This document shows, piece by piece, positions 17,288 through 26,392 of a stretch of DNA of 64,000 nt (within the stretch, counting starts at the first letter, position 1; each line of letters starts with the position of its first letter). The stretch spans positions 230,113 to 294,112 of the forward strand of contig KZ111152.1 in assembly GCA_002077045.2 (NCBI GenBank). Direction: 5' to 3'. Under the pieces are notes generated by a model that made no database searches, was not told the DNA's origin, and saw only the letters and a program-made list of their open reading frames with translations. Made by a program: the position numbers and the translations under genes. This DNA comes from Rachicladosporium sp. CCFEE 5018 (lineage: Eukaryota; Ascomycota; Dothideomycetes; Cladosporiales; Cladosporiaceae).

Positions 17288-19645
17288 CTAATCCAACGCT
17301 CGACCTGTCTCGCTAACAGCCAATCCCCTCAGCTTCCTACTTAGCAGACTCTCGCTCCTACCCTCACCCATCCTGCGTTCTCGGCTGTGATCTCTCCCAA
17401 AGACGAACGGATCGTCCATACTCTCCAGTCCGTCCATCTGCTCTCGAGACACTACTGGCGAAAGCGTGCCCAATGGCGATACGGGCGGTAGCGTGCCCCG
17501 TGTAGCTTCTGATTGTTGAGAATCAAAGTCCATGACCTCACTCGTGAACGTCTGTCGGCTGCCAGGCCGAGACTCGAGAGTAGGCAAAGCGGCTGGGAAG
17601 TGGAACGCTTTCACCGGCATGCTGTGAGCTGGGCCACGGTAGTCGGATGTAGGCATCGACTGTGTAGCATATGTTCGAGATCGGGGCCACGGCGTATCTG
17701 TGGTATCCATCGGCGGGTCTACCGCACTGCTACGGCGTCGATGAGCAGATGTCAATGTGCTAGATGACAGGCCAGCTGTCGAGTCACGACCTGGCTTGTA
17801 CGCGCTGTACCTTGGCTCTGGAAGCTGGATCTCGTTCCGAAGCTTCTCCTTACCGTCTGGTACGCGGTTGGCGAAGACGACTCGTACACTCTTGTAGAGG
17901 AAGAAGCGACCTTTCGAAGGACAGCATATATGCAGGTGGATGAGGTAGCGCAGCGTCGGCTTATCGTTCGGATCGTCGGATGCCGACAACGAAGCTTCCG
18001 GTCTGTCAGTGCCCAAGTTCTTGCGTGATGTCAAGGGCATGTCGATGATTGGTCCGGCTGAGTAGCTTCGTTGGCGTATGAATGTCTTCTGACCCGGCTC
18101 CATGTCGGACAGGTCATACGGGATCAGGAAAAGTTTCACTGCAGACTTATTTGGATTCTTGAGTACGATTTGCAACTGACCTTGCTGCGGTATCCGGTAA
18201 CTGCCTCCAGGCGGTGCTTTGGGCGAGCTGGATCGATGCTTGTGTTTGCGCTGCCGCCTTCGCTTAGCGTGGCTATCTGCTGCGGAGCCATCCTCGCGGC
18301 TTGACGAGCCTGCTCGACTGCCCGCGCAGCTGGCTACAGCTTGTAAGCGGTCTTCAAGTCGCTGTCGACGCTTCTCGGGAGACGGCTCTGCGGAAGGCAG
18401 ACTATTCTCCAGATCGATAAGACCAACATACGGACTTGGCTGGTCGAGTGGCTCGTTCGTCTTGCTGCCATAGCTGTAAAACACGGCAGGAAAAGCTATG
18501 ATGGCATGAGGCGGGCATTTCAATTTCGAAGAACATTGTCCCTTGCCAAGTACGCCGATCTGCGCAACAAAGTTGAGTGGCTTCGACGGCGTAGTTGACA
18601 TTCGACCTCGCAGTATTGACTCTTCGTATGAGCCAACCATGGGTGCATGCTGCAGTGGTGACTCTGAAACGGAAGGCCTTCGAGTGCCAGGACCAGATGC
18701 CAGTGGGAGACTGTTGAACGAGTGGAGAGAGCGCCGAGGCTGGTGAGCTTGGTAAGGAAACGTCGCTTCCTTACGAAGCGAAGCCGGTGTGATATTTGAG
18801 GGTCTGCGGGCTGATGCTGGATAGTCCAACGTAGAAAGGGTGCGTAGCGCCTGCGGCGAGAATGTGTGCCTTCTCGACTTGTCCGGGCTTCGAGATCTGT
18901 CCCTCTGTCCTGGCTCGGGTGTGTCGGGTCGGGACTGGCGTGCGAGTGGGCTTGTGGGTGCCTGATAACAGAATCCGTGGAGTAGGGATGCGTTCGACAC
19001 AGCTCGATGCCTCGCCGCAGGTCTGATGCCCGTCATGTCATCTTGCGGAGGAGGTGACTTCCGCCTCTCCGTCCAAGCCTGGCGGAATGCAGCAGCAGGA
19101 AAGCTTGGATGCCAGGGAGCCACCGGAGATGTAGATAGAGATGGTGCAGTATCAATTGCTGCGGCCTCCTCTGCAAGTGGAACCGCATGGGTACTTGTCT
19201 CTCGCTGCCTGAAGTCTCCAGAATGCAATGCAGATCTTGGCCGCTCAATCTCTAGCCCAGCAGCATACAGATGCTGATCGCCAAGCGGTGACTGTGGTCG
19301 TTGATCCGTCACGTTCCGTGACGGCGATCTTGTTAGACGTCTCGCGAGACCGACCGGCCGCTCTAGCTCAGGCGAGATCGATCTTGAAGCACTGTCTCTG
19401 CCCTTGATCTTCCTGATGATCGACTGTCTGTCGATCGAAACATGTTTGCTCGCACTCTGCGGTGTCCGTGGTCTGCCAGTGAAGTATGGGTTGTAAATAT
19501 GCCCAGGAAGTCCCGAGAGGCTTTGTCCTTCTCGACTGGTCGGTCTCGAGATCGCTGCTATACCCTCTTGCGTCTTGTCTTCCGCCCCGCCGCCCTCGGG
19601 CTGTCGTGGTCCGCCTTCTTCCAGCCAAGCATTGGAGATCGGCAT
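17288..19645 (-). CDS. Atos/FAM214-family protein (hap B, inverted)
   Basis: 785 aa, intact. Both conserved blocks (SYEESILRGRM with the following FVAQIGVLGKGQ, and the IPQQGQLQIVLKNP domain) are the same as in hap A, while the disordered N- and C-termini carry many substitutions. The gene is reversed relative to hap A. Its stop codon sits seven bases from the truncated F-box frame, so its native 3' flank has been lost and polyadenylation must use foreign sequence. Upstream similarity to hap A fades within about 150 bases of the start, so its promoter may also have changed. Confidence 0.75.
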   Translation of the reverse strand: MPISNAWLEEGGPRQPEGGGAEDKTQEGIAAISRPTSREGQSLSGLPGHIYNPYFTGRPRTPQSASKHVSIDRQSIIRKIKGRDSASRSISPELERPVGLARRLTRSPSRNVTDQRPQSPLGDQHLYAAGLEIERPRSALHSGDFRQRETSTHAVPLAEEAAAIDTAPSLSTSPVAPWHPSFPAAAFRQAWTERRKSPPPQDDMTGIRPAARHRAVSNASLLHGFCYQAPTSPLARQSRPDTPEPGQRDRSRSPDKSRRHTFSPQALRTLSTLDYPASARRPSNITPASLRKEATFPYQAHQPRRSLHSFNSLPLASGPGTRRPSVSESPLQHAPMVGSYEESILRGRMSTTPSKPLNFVAQIGVLGKGQCSSKLKCPPHAIIAFPAVFYSYGSKTNEPLDQPSPYVGLIDLENSLPSAEPSPEKRRQRLEDRLQAVASCAGSRAGSSSREDGSAADSHAKRRRQRKHKHRSSSPKAPPGGSYRIPQQGQLQIVLKNPNKSAVKLFLIPYDLSDMEPGQKTFIRQRSYSAGPIIDMPLTSRKNLGTDRPEASLSASDDPNDKPTLRYLIHLHICCPSKGRFFLYKSVRVVFANRVPDGKEKLRNEIQLPEPRYSAYKPGRDSTAGLSSSTLTSAHRRRSSAVDPPMDTTDTPWPRSRTYATQSMPTSDYRGPAHSMPVKAFHFPAALPTLESRPGSRQTFTSEVMDFDSQQSEATRGTLPPVSPLGTLSPVVSREQMDGLESMDDPFVFGRDHSRERRMGEGRSESLLSRKLRGLAVSETGRALD

Positions 19646-19863
19646 TGCTGGTACTATTGCCGGAGCTTGACTCGATATCTGGGCTCCGACTATGGCACGT
19701 CATGGTAGCGTCGGCTCGCGACGAGGTGGTGGAGTCAGATGCACCGGAAAGTTCGCCCGAGAAAGAGCCGTTCTCACCTGTCACGTACGGAACGTGACCT
19801 ATCGGTAATTTCCCTGCACTTGTTCAATTATGCCATGCTGACGTGAGTTGTTGCGTGTCCAGC

Positions 19864-20646
19864 ATGCCGCAGGCATCGCTGATGACATGGCTGAGCAAGT
19901 CGTCTGCTGTCAGTGTGCCTCCGCCTGCTTTCGTGAGACCGAAGCGGCGTGAAGCCTTGCCAACGCCACCATCGTCGAGTCGTGAGAGCGCGAAGGAGTC
20001 AGAGAATCTTGGGAAGGGCGACGAGCATGTCATATCCCTCTTTCTAAAAGCACCTGCAAGATCCTGTCTCCCGAATGTGACGCTTCGAGCTCCAACAAAG
20101 GCCGATCTCCCAGCCTTCAAGCACATGAACAGCCTGCTACTGCCGATTCCCTATCCGGAAAGCTTCTACAAGGAGACCATCTCGGATGAATTGACGCGAA
20201 ACATCACACTACTGGCTTTCTGGCACGACACCCCACAGAAGCGAGGTTCAATCCCAGACTCTCCTCTTGAGAAAGGACGTCTCGTTGGAGCGATCCGCTG
20301 CCGTCTCTTCGCCCACCCCTTGGGCTCTTCTCCCCAAGTGTCTGGTACTACTGAAAAGCCCATGCTCTACCTCTCCACCCTCGTTGTCCTGGCGCCCTAC
20401 CGCGGTCATGGCATCGCGGCTCACTTACTCGACACGCTGCTTCTGCGAGCTGTGAAGGACTACGGCATCGGGAGTGTAGGTGCGCACGTTTGGGAGGCGA
20501 ATGCAGAGGGAATGGAGTGGTACCGCAAGCGCGGATTCAGGGAAGTGGGAAGCGAGAAGGGGTATTACCGGAAGCTGAAGCCGGATGGGGCGGTGGTTGT
20601 GAGGAGGGAGGTGGGTGTGATGGACTTGGCTGGAAGGGAGGAGTGA
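19864..20646 (+). CDS. GNAT-family N-acetyltransferase (hap B, inverted)
   Basis: 260 aa from the ATG that matches the hap A start. The acetyl-CoA loop (LVVLAPYRGHGIAAHLL) and the WYRKRGF motif are intact. Changes are concentrated in the N-terminal linker (about residues 20-60) and around SSPQVSGTTEK, consistent with relaxed constraint outside the fold. It remains tail-to-tail with glucokinase, but on the opposite strand to hap A, and is now divergent from the inverted Atos gene across about 0.2 kb. Function as described for the hap A copy. Confidence 0.7.
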   Translation: MPQASLMTWLSKSSAVSVPPPAFVRPKRREALPTPPSSSRESAKESENLGKGDEHVISLFLKAPARSCLPNVTLRAPTKADLPAFKHMNSLLLPIPYPESFYKETISDELTRNITLLAFWHDTPQKRGSIPDSPLEKGRLVGAIRCRLFAHPLGSSPQVSGTTEKPMLYLSTLVVLAPYRGHGIAAHLLDTLLLRAVKDYGIGSVGAHVWEANAEGMEWYRKRGFREVGSEKGYYRKLKPDGAVVVRREVGVMDLAGREE

Positions 20647-20921
20647 GGTTAGCCGCTTTAGATCACTTCATGTTGAGAGAAGGTCGACTCTCGTAGCCGA
20701 CCAAACGCTCAGCAGTCCGCGTTCAGCAGGACTCTGTATCGCCGACAACGCCGTCGGCCACGATCGGAACGAGTGCTACAGGATAGCATCGCGAAGTTTC
20801 TGGACGTTGAAACGATTCGCTGGGGTTTCGAATCTTGCATGGCGCCGGCTATGTACAAATGCCACCCTTGATCCTCATCCATATCATCACCTTACTTTTC
20901 CGACATTTCCAATCCACGTCT

Positions 20922-22591
20922 CTACACCATAACCCTCAAATTGCGATTCAGCGCCGACCACAAACTGCCCAAGAACCCCTCAACGCCGCCAGCTGGTCTT
21001 GTCACATCGCCTGTATCTCGTTAGCAATCTCATCTCACGAATTTAGGCACGGGGACGCACATCACTTACCCTTCAACGCCTTATCAGCCACCAACGCAAT
21101 CAACGCAGCTCCAACTCCACTTCCATCCTTCGCAATGCCAATCCGGATCCTCTTCTCGCCTTGTGCCCCGATCTCTGGGATCTCCCGTAAAGCTTCGCGA
21201 ATGTACTCTTCGAAGTTGGGGTAGAACTCTACCAAGCTGCCGTCCACACCAATATCGACCACGTCGTCCTCGTTGACCTCCGTGTTGGAAGTCGTAGCGA
21301 TATCTTGCGGGTCGCCGAGCTTGCCCGTGCTGATCACTACAGCTGCAATGGCTACAGCAGACAGACGAGCAGCGCGCTTGCCGATTGCCGCGGCGATAAG
21401 TCGCACGGCTTCGGCGTCTTCAGCACTGGCAGCAGAGATGCCATAGTCGTTGTCGAGAGTCTGACGTGTGACTTTAAGTCCTGCACTGCTGTCTCCACTA
21501 GTAATTGAGAGGAAGCTGGTATCAAGTCCCCACTGCTTCCTCAGCGGCGAGTCACTGTCAATGTTGGTAGTGCTGTGCACATCATTCTGATTACTATGCT
21601 CGTCGCTGAACAGTGGCACGCTCTTATCATCCACAAGGCTCATCAGTGCTCGGCGTAGAATCTCACCGAGGAACATGCCAGAAATGCGCTTCTCGAACAT
21701 CTGTATGCCGGGGTTGTTGGATTCTGCATCTAAGCTGTGGTCGTATGGTGTGTCTGGGAGCACGGAAAGGTGATTGTCGAAGCTACCCCATTCGCTGTTG
21801 ATGATCATCTCGCCTGTGCTGTGGTCGACATCGGCGCCTTTTCCGAGTTTGGTCACTTTGTCGAGCTTCTCGACGTAAGCTCCATTCGTGCCTGTGCCGA
21901 AAATGGCGCCGAGAAGTGTGCCGGTCTTGCCGGGGCTCGTGTAAGAGCGAGCCATAAGCGTTCCGACAGTGTCGTTCACCAGCGCCGCGACGCGGACAGG
22001 TAGACCCAATCGATCGATCTCAGTTTGCAGCAGGGCGCAAACGTCTTTCCCAATCGTGTCATGAATGTCAAAGCCCTTCGTCCACCGAATCAATGTCCCC
22101 TTGTTGATCCCAGACTGCTGCACCGGAAAGCTGAACGTGAAGCCCAGACTGAAAATTTGCTCATCATGTGGCGGCCCAAACACCGAAGCCCTTCGCTCCA
22201 CATGCGCGTTATAGTGCTCCCCATGATGCTGCTGCAAGAATTGCTGAATCTGCTTCGCCAAGAAAGCAAACAACTCTCTACTAGTCTTCGCAACCATCAA
22301 CTCCTTCGGTATCGCAACCTTGCTCTGCGTCAAGCTGAATGTGCTGTTCCCATGTAGCTGAATCGAGCAGACTCGGAAGTTCGTTCCGCCCAGATCCACA
22401 GCCATGTACAGACCCTTCTCCGTTCCGTTCGGCACAGCAGTGACGTACGTTGGGATCTGGCTCATTGTGGCTCCATTCTTAGAGAGACCTTCATCCATCT
22501 CCCGAATGAACTCGTACACGCCTCGGTTGACATCTTGAGCCGAGTACTCAAATTCGAGCGCTACGCGCTGAGCTGCCGCTGCGAGAGCCAT
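20922..22591 (-). CDS. Glucokinase/hexokinase (hap B, inverted)
   Basis: Exons 22591-21070 and 21010-20922; 536 aa, the same length and exon phase as hap A. All hexokinase motifs are unchanged (DLGGTNFRV, LVNDTVGTLMA, INSEWGSF). Protein differences are few, but synonymous changes are dense: in the 60 nt matching hap A 6421-6480 I count nine differences, all at third codon positions. The intron is largely rewritten; hap B has a clear TGCTAAC branch site that hap A lacks. Strong purifying selection on the protein indicates that both homeologs are functional. Confidence 0.85.
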
Positions 22592-23210
22592 GCTGCGGGG
22601 AGACTTGTTGTAGATGCTGCTTGGCTTGTAGACCGGTACGCGACAGTACAGATCCTGGATGAAAGGGTTGTAGGTCGGTGCTGGAGGGCAGCTGAGTGGA
22701 GCTGGCTTCGGGTAGCTGCGGAGGAAGAGCTCTAGGTAGGGGAGTGGGAGCTGGGGGAGGAGGAATTGTACAGCCAATACAATGAGTAGGAGGAACCCTA
22801 GGAGGACTGTGGTCGGGGAGGGGAGGTCGACAGTGAAGGGAAGCCTTCGCTGACTTTTGTGCAGCTCGCGCAAGAAAGGTAGCTCCTCAGCTTGGCCGGT
22901 GGGTCTGGTGGGTGAAGGCTGCCGCGACAGGGACGGAAGAGAGTGTGAGCGATGGTGACGGACTGCCAGCTTGGAGAGAGGAGCAGTCAAGGTGCTAATG
23001 CACGAGACCTTGGCCAGTTGCTGCACCAGCAAGAGGCGGGGTTCTGGTGTGATCTTCACGGAGTTCGGCGAAGTGGAGAAGTCCTGTGTACCTATCTTAG
23101 GTTGGCCCGACCGTATATGGACCGTGCCGCCCCGCAACCGCGATCGCAGCTTTGCGACTCCAACGCCACACGCTGTGAGAAAGCCGCATTGAGGCTACAC
23201 AGAGATCGCA
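22592..23210. promoter_or_regulatory. Divergent region glucokinase / MIC19 (hap B)
   Basis: In hap B the inverted glucokinase is divergent from MIC19. Its open leader (to about 22990) is conserved with hap A. From 23143 the sequence matches hap A 8672 onward, so the distal inversion breakpoint lies at about 23142. The intervening ~150 bases have no visible hap A counterpart. Confidence 0.5.
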
Positions 23211-23926
23211 ATGGGTAGTGGAAGCTCGAAGCCGGAAGAGCATACCTTCAATGCGTGAGTACAGTCGTCTGATCAAGGTTCTTCCGATGTTGCCCGTACT
23301 AAAAACTCTCCAGCGACAGCCCGGTCCGATTCAGCCAAAGCGTGATCGATTCGCTACAGAAGACCCCGGAGGTACGATGATGTTTTCCCAAGAGTCGCCC
23401 AGATCTATCACTAACGCCCCTCAAGTCCGACCGCACCCGCGCCCAAAACATCGAGCTCAAGATCCAATCCCGTGTCAACGAAGAGCTGACCCGCATCCGC
23501 GACGCCGGCGCAAGGAAACTCTCCGACTACACCTCCTCCCTCACAACCAACCCTCCCGCTCCCGGCAGCGCAGCCCCAATAAACCCCACCGCATCCCACG
23601 ATCCCAACTCCCTAGCCGCCCACCTTTCCTCGCCCTTCTACCAAGATCACAGCGACGGCAAGCCCGCAGCCCTGGAGCCGGAGAAGATCGACTCCGGTCG
23701 AAGTCACGACAGCGTGCAAGGCCAGATCATGGATTTGCGGAAAAAGCTAGAGGCACGGAAGAAAGTCGAGAAGAGCGCGCCGGAAGTTGACCGTGCGAGG
23801 GAGAAGCTGGTGCAGTGTTTGAGGGTCAATGATCGGCGGCCGCTGGACTGCTGGGAGGAGGTTGAGGAGTTCAAGGCGCAGGTTGGAAGGCTGGAGAAGA
23901 AGTTCGTGGCTGGTGTCGGTCGGTAG
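23211..23926 (+). CDS. MIC19: MICOS subunit Mic19 (hap B)
   Basis: Exons 23211-23254, 23314-23371 and 23426-23926. The myristoylation-type start, helical middle and reduced CHCH region are the same as in hap A; a few substitutions occur in the linker (for example Ala to Thr in SDYTSSL, Ala to Asp in HSDGK). Both introns diverge strongly in sequence while their ends and phases are kept. Intron 2 has a CACTAAC branch site followed ten bases later by CAAG, so the AAG acceptor is real in both haplotypes. It lies just outside the inverted segment. Confidence 0.85.
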
Positions 23927-24281
23927 GACGTTCATGGAGCCCTGACAGAGGCCCGCACGGCAATCTGAAAGCGGCACAACCTATGTACAGTAGCAGGTGT
24001 GTAAAGTACTGCAAAGTCCGGCTAAACGCTCCATACTAACCAGTGAGCTCTTGATGTGGAGCAGCGAGACACAATGAGTTATCGAATGTTGCACCTCATC
24101 CGTCTTGTTGACACGCCAGATATACAGATCTAGGCTATATACACATACCATTATTACGCGCCCTGTGTACTGCCACAACGCCGAGAACCGCATGCCGCTC
24201 CGAAAATGACTGTCATGATACCAGATGCTTCGTAAGCTTCGCCACAGTACTGCGGCCAGCGCAGGTGTCCAACCACTGGAC
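23927..24281. other. Intergenic, convergent MIC19 / unknown gene (hap B)
   Basis: No gene. It is nearly the same as 9458-9812. Confidence 0.4.
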
Positions 24282-25013
24282 TCATCGGATCGGCGCCGTC
24301 TCCCAATACCGCAACATACCTCTCAGTGCCGTCGTCCACTCATCCACGAAAGCATCTCTCAGCTGCTTCACCTCTTCAGCTCTCACCTTTCGTCCACCCC
24401 ACATCTCGCTCCTCGACGCTTGCGCCGTCGCAAAGCTTGGTATCAGATTGTCGGTGTGTATCTTCGCTAATGTGAGCCAGCAGTAATTCCAGCTGCGATT
24501 CGAGGACGGATCTGTATGGACGCGTGACCGTGCTTCGGTTAAGAGCTCTGACGAGAAGGGATAGTCTGGAGTGAGGCGGCGGAGCTCGGTGAGAAGGGAG
24601 TTCGAGGTCACGTAGTACATCCCTACTTTGTGTCAGCTGCTGTGATTCCATCTAACACACGCGATAGCGTTTGGCATGCGAAGACTTACACGCTGTCGTC
24701 ATAGGCTGTGTGAGATCTGGCGAGCCGATGGCTGCGAAGATGCGCTCGATGCGGCGGAGCTCTCCGACGGTGTTGATGCGGTGTTCATTGAGAGCGACGA
24801 TCAGGGCCTGCTTCTGCGCCTGCGAAGGTCAGTACGGTCAGTAAATGCCGTCGCAGCTATGCGGTCCGCTGATACAATCGTGATACTGGAGGAGAATTTT
24901 TCTTGTCTCGTGTAAAGGAAGTGTGTAAGATAGGAGAGATGGTGGTGGGAGGGAAGAGCTAGCAGAGGGAGAAATTGTATACCTACTTCAGTGAGTGTGG
25001 AAGCATCCGCCAT
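24282..25013 (-). CDS. Unrecognised 165-aa protein, three exons (hap B)
   Basis: Exons 25013-24987, 24819-24690 and 24622-24282 reproduce the hap A gene exactly in length and phase. The last exon encodes the same 112 residues as hap A. Exon 1 differs by a Val to Leu change (STLTE). The introns also carry few differences, so this stretch of the two haplotypes is very similar overall. Function unknown; see the hap A entry for visible features. Confidence 0.6.
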
Positions 25014-25169
25014 TATCGACGATCTTGTTGAGGCTAGAATCTGATCAGTTGAGCGCGATTGTGTCTGGTATGTATACTAATCACGCCGACTGCAGACCAT
25101 CGTCGACTCGGCGCCCTCGCTCCGTCATTCCTGAACAGACATGTTTACCTCGCTATAGTCAGTGCGTCA

Positions 25170-26240
25170 CTAGCGACGACACCGCAGTCGATGAATCAGC
25201 GACCAGCCAATGTGCACTGTGAAGAGCGTCATAAGCGTCTGAATAAGCTTGAGGCCCGCGGCCGGTGATCTACGAGTGCCAATTGATCCGCCATCATGCG
25301 GGAATAGGTACCTTGCGTCAGGCCTTGGGAATAAGCGCCGCAGCCGCGAGTGCCATAGCCACATTGCGAGCAGCACTAGACTGGACGGAGCCATACAATA
25401 GCGAGCGAGGACGTGCTCAGTGCCAGAGGTAAGTGGCAGCTGCGGCGCGGTCACGAGGAGCATGCTGCAGGTGCTGGTGAGTGGAGGCTCATGCAAGAAA
25501 GTGGGACCTCCGATCTACGCACCTTAGCACTTCTACGAGTACATGATGCTCGGATCACCATGCTGTGAATTGGCGTAGGTGCGGCTCCCAGCGATCGTTG
25601 CTCGGACGTCAGACCGGATCCAAGGCTTCAGGGCCAACTAGCTGCATTTTCCAGGTGAGAGCATGCAGCCGCGATCTGCCGCCAGGACGTGCCGATGGAA
25701 AAGTCATCCTTTTTCGGGAGAACCAGGAGACTGCTGAGGTTGTTCGGTCAACATCGCATAAGCACACTCTGTCAGCGCCGCAGCCATGACCTTCGTCCCC
25801 GACATGATCCCAGCTACCCGGGAATGTTAGCCGCAGCGGCGCATCATCCTTATGCTGACACTGACTCGACGTGGCGAAGCAGATCTGAGTTAGTGGTGAA
25901 AATGTAGTATGATGGAAAGATGAGATGATGTTGGTGGCTGCGAAAGCTGAGACGTGAGGTTGGACCTGCATAGGAGTCTTGGCGCGATCATATGCAGGTA
26001 CCACGTGCTGACGGCATGGCCAACAATCCCGGCGAGAGCGACAATGTGTACGTAGTATGGCTGAGCATTTGACAAGATAGGGCGCGGGTATTGGATGCGG
26101 CTGAGAGAGCGCTGCCTACTTGCGGTGTAGCGTTCCGTGAAAGTCAAACAAAGTGCATTGGAGTACCCGAGGTTCTCATTGTCCTGACTCGCAGCCCTCC
26201 TGCTCGATAGGATGAGCAGAGAATCGTATTGAAAAGGGTA
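25170..26240 (-). CDS. Probable small multi-exon membrane protein, structure unresolved (hap B)
   Basis: Counterpart of 10657-11770. The hydrophobic stretches around VHIVALAGIVGHAV and SLVLLAMWLW are preserved. The frame ends with HRLRCRR at 25170, shorter than in hap A because a TAG replaces the codons that continue there. Exon joining is as uncertain as in hap A. Conservation alone says little, since noncoding sequence here is also almost unchanged between haplotypes. Confidence 0.3.
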
Positions 26241-26392
26241 TCTATCGTAGCTGTCGTTGATCCATGCTATATCCGTGCACCGTCCTGACTGAGGATCTCA
26301 TACGCTCATCGTTGCTGCCAGCTCGGACTCTTGCCCCATCTACACTTCAAGTCAGCCCAGAGAATCAGCATGTTTCCCAGGTAGTGGAAGAC

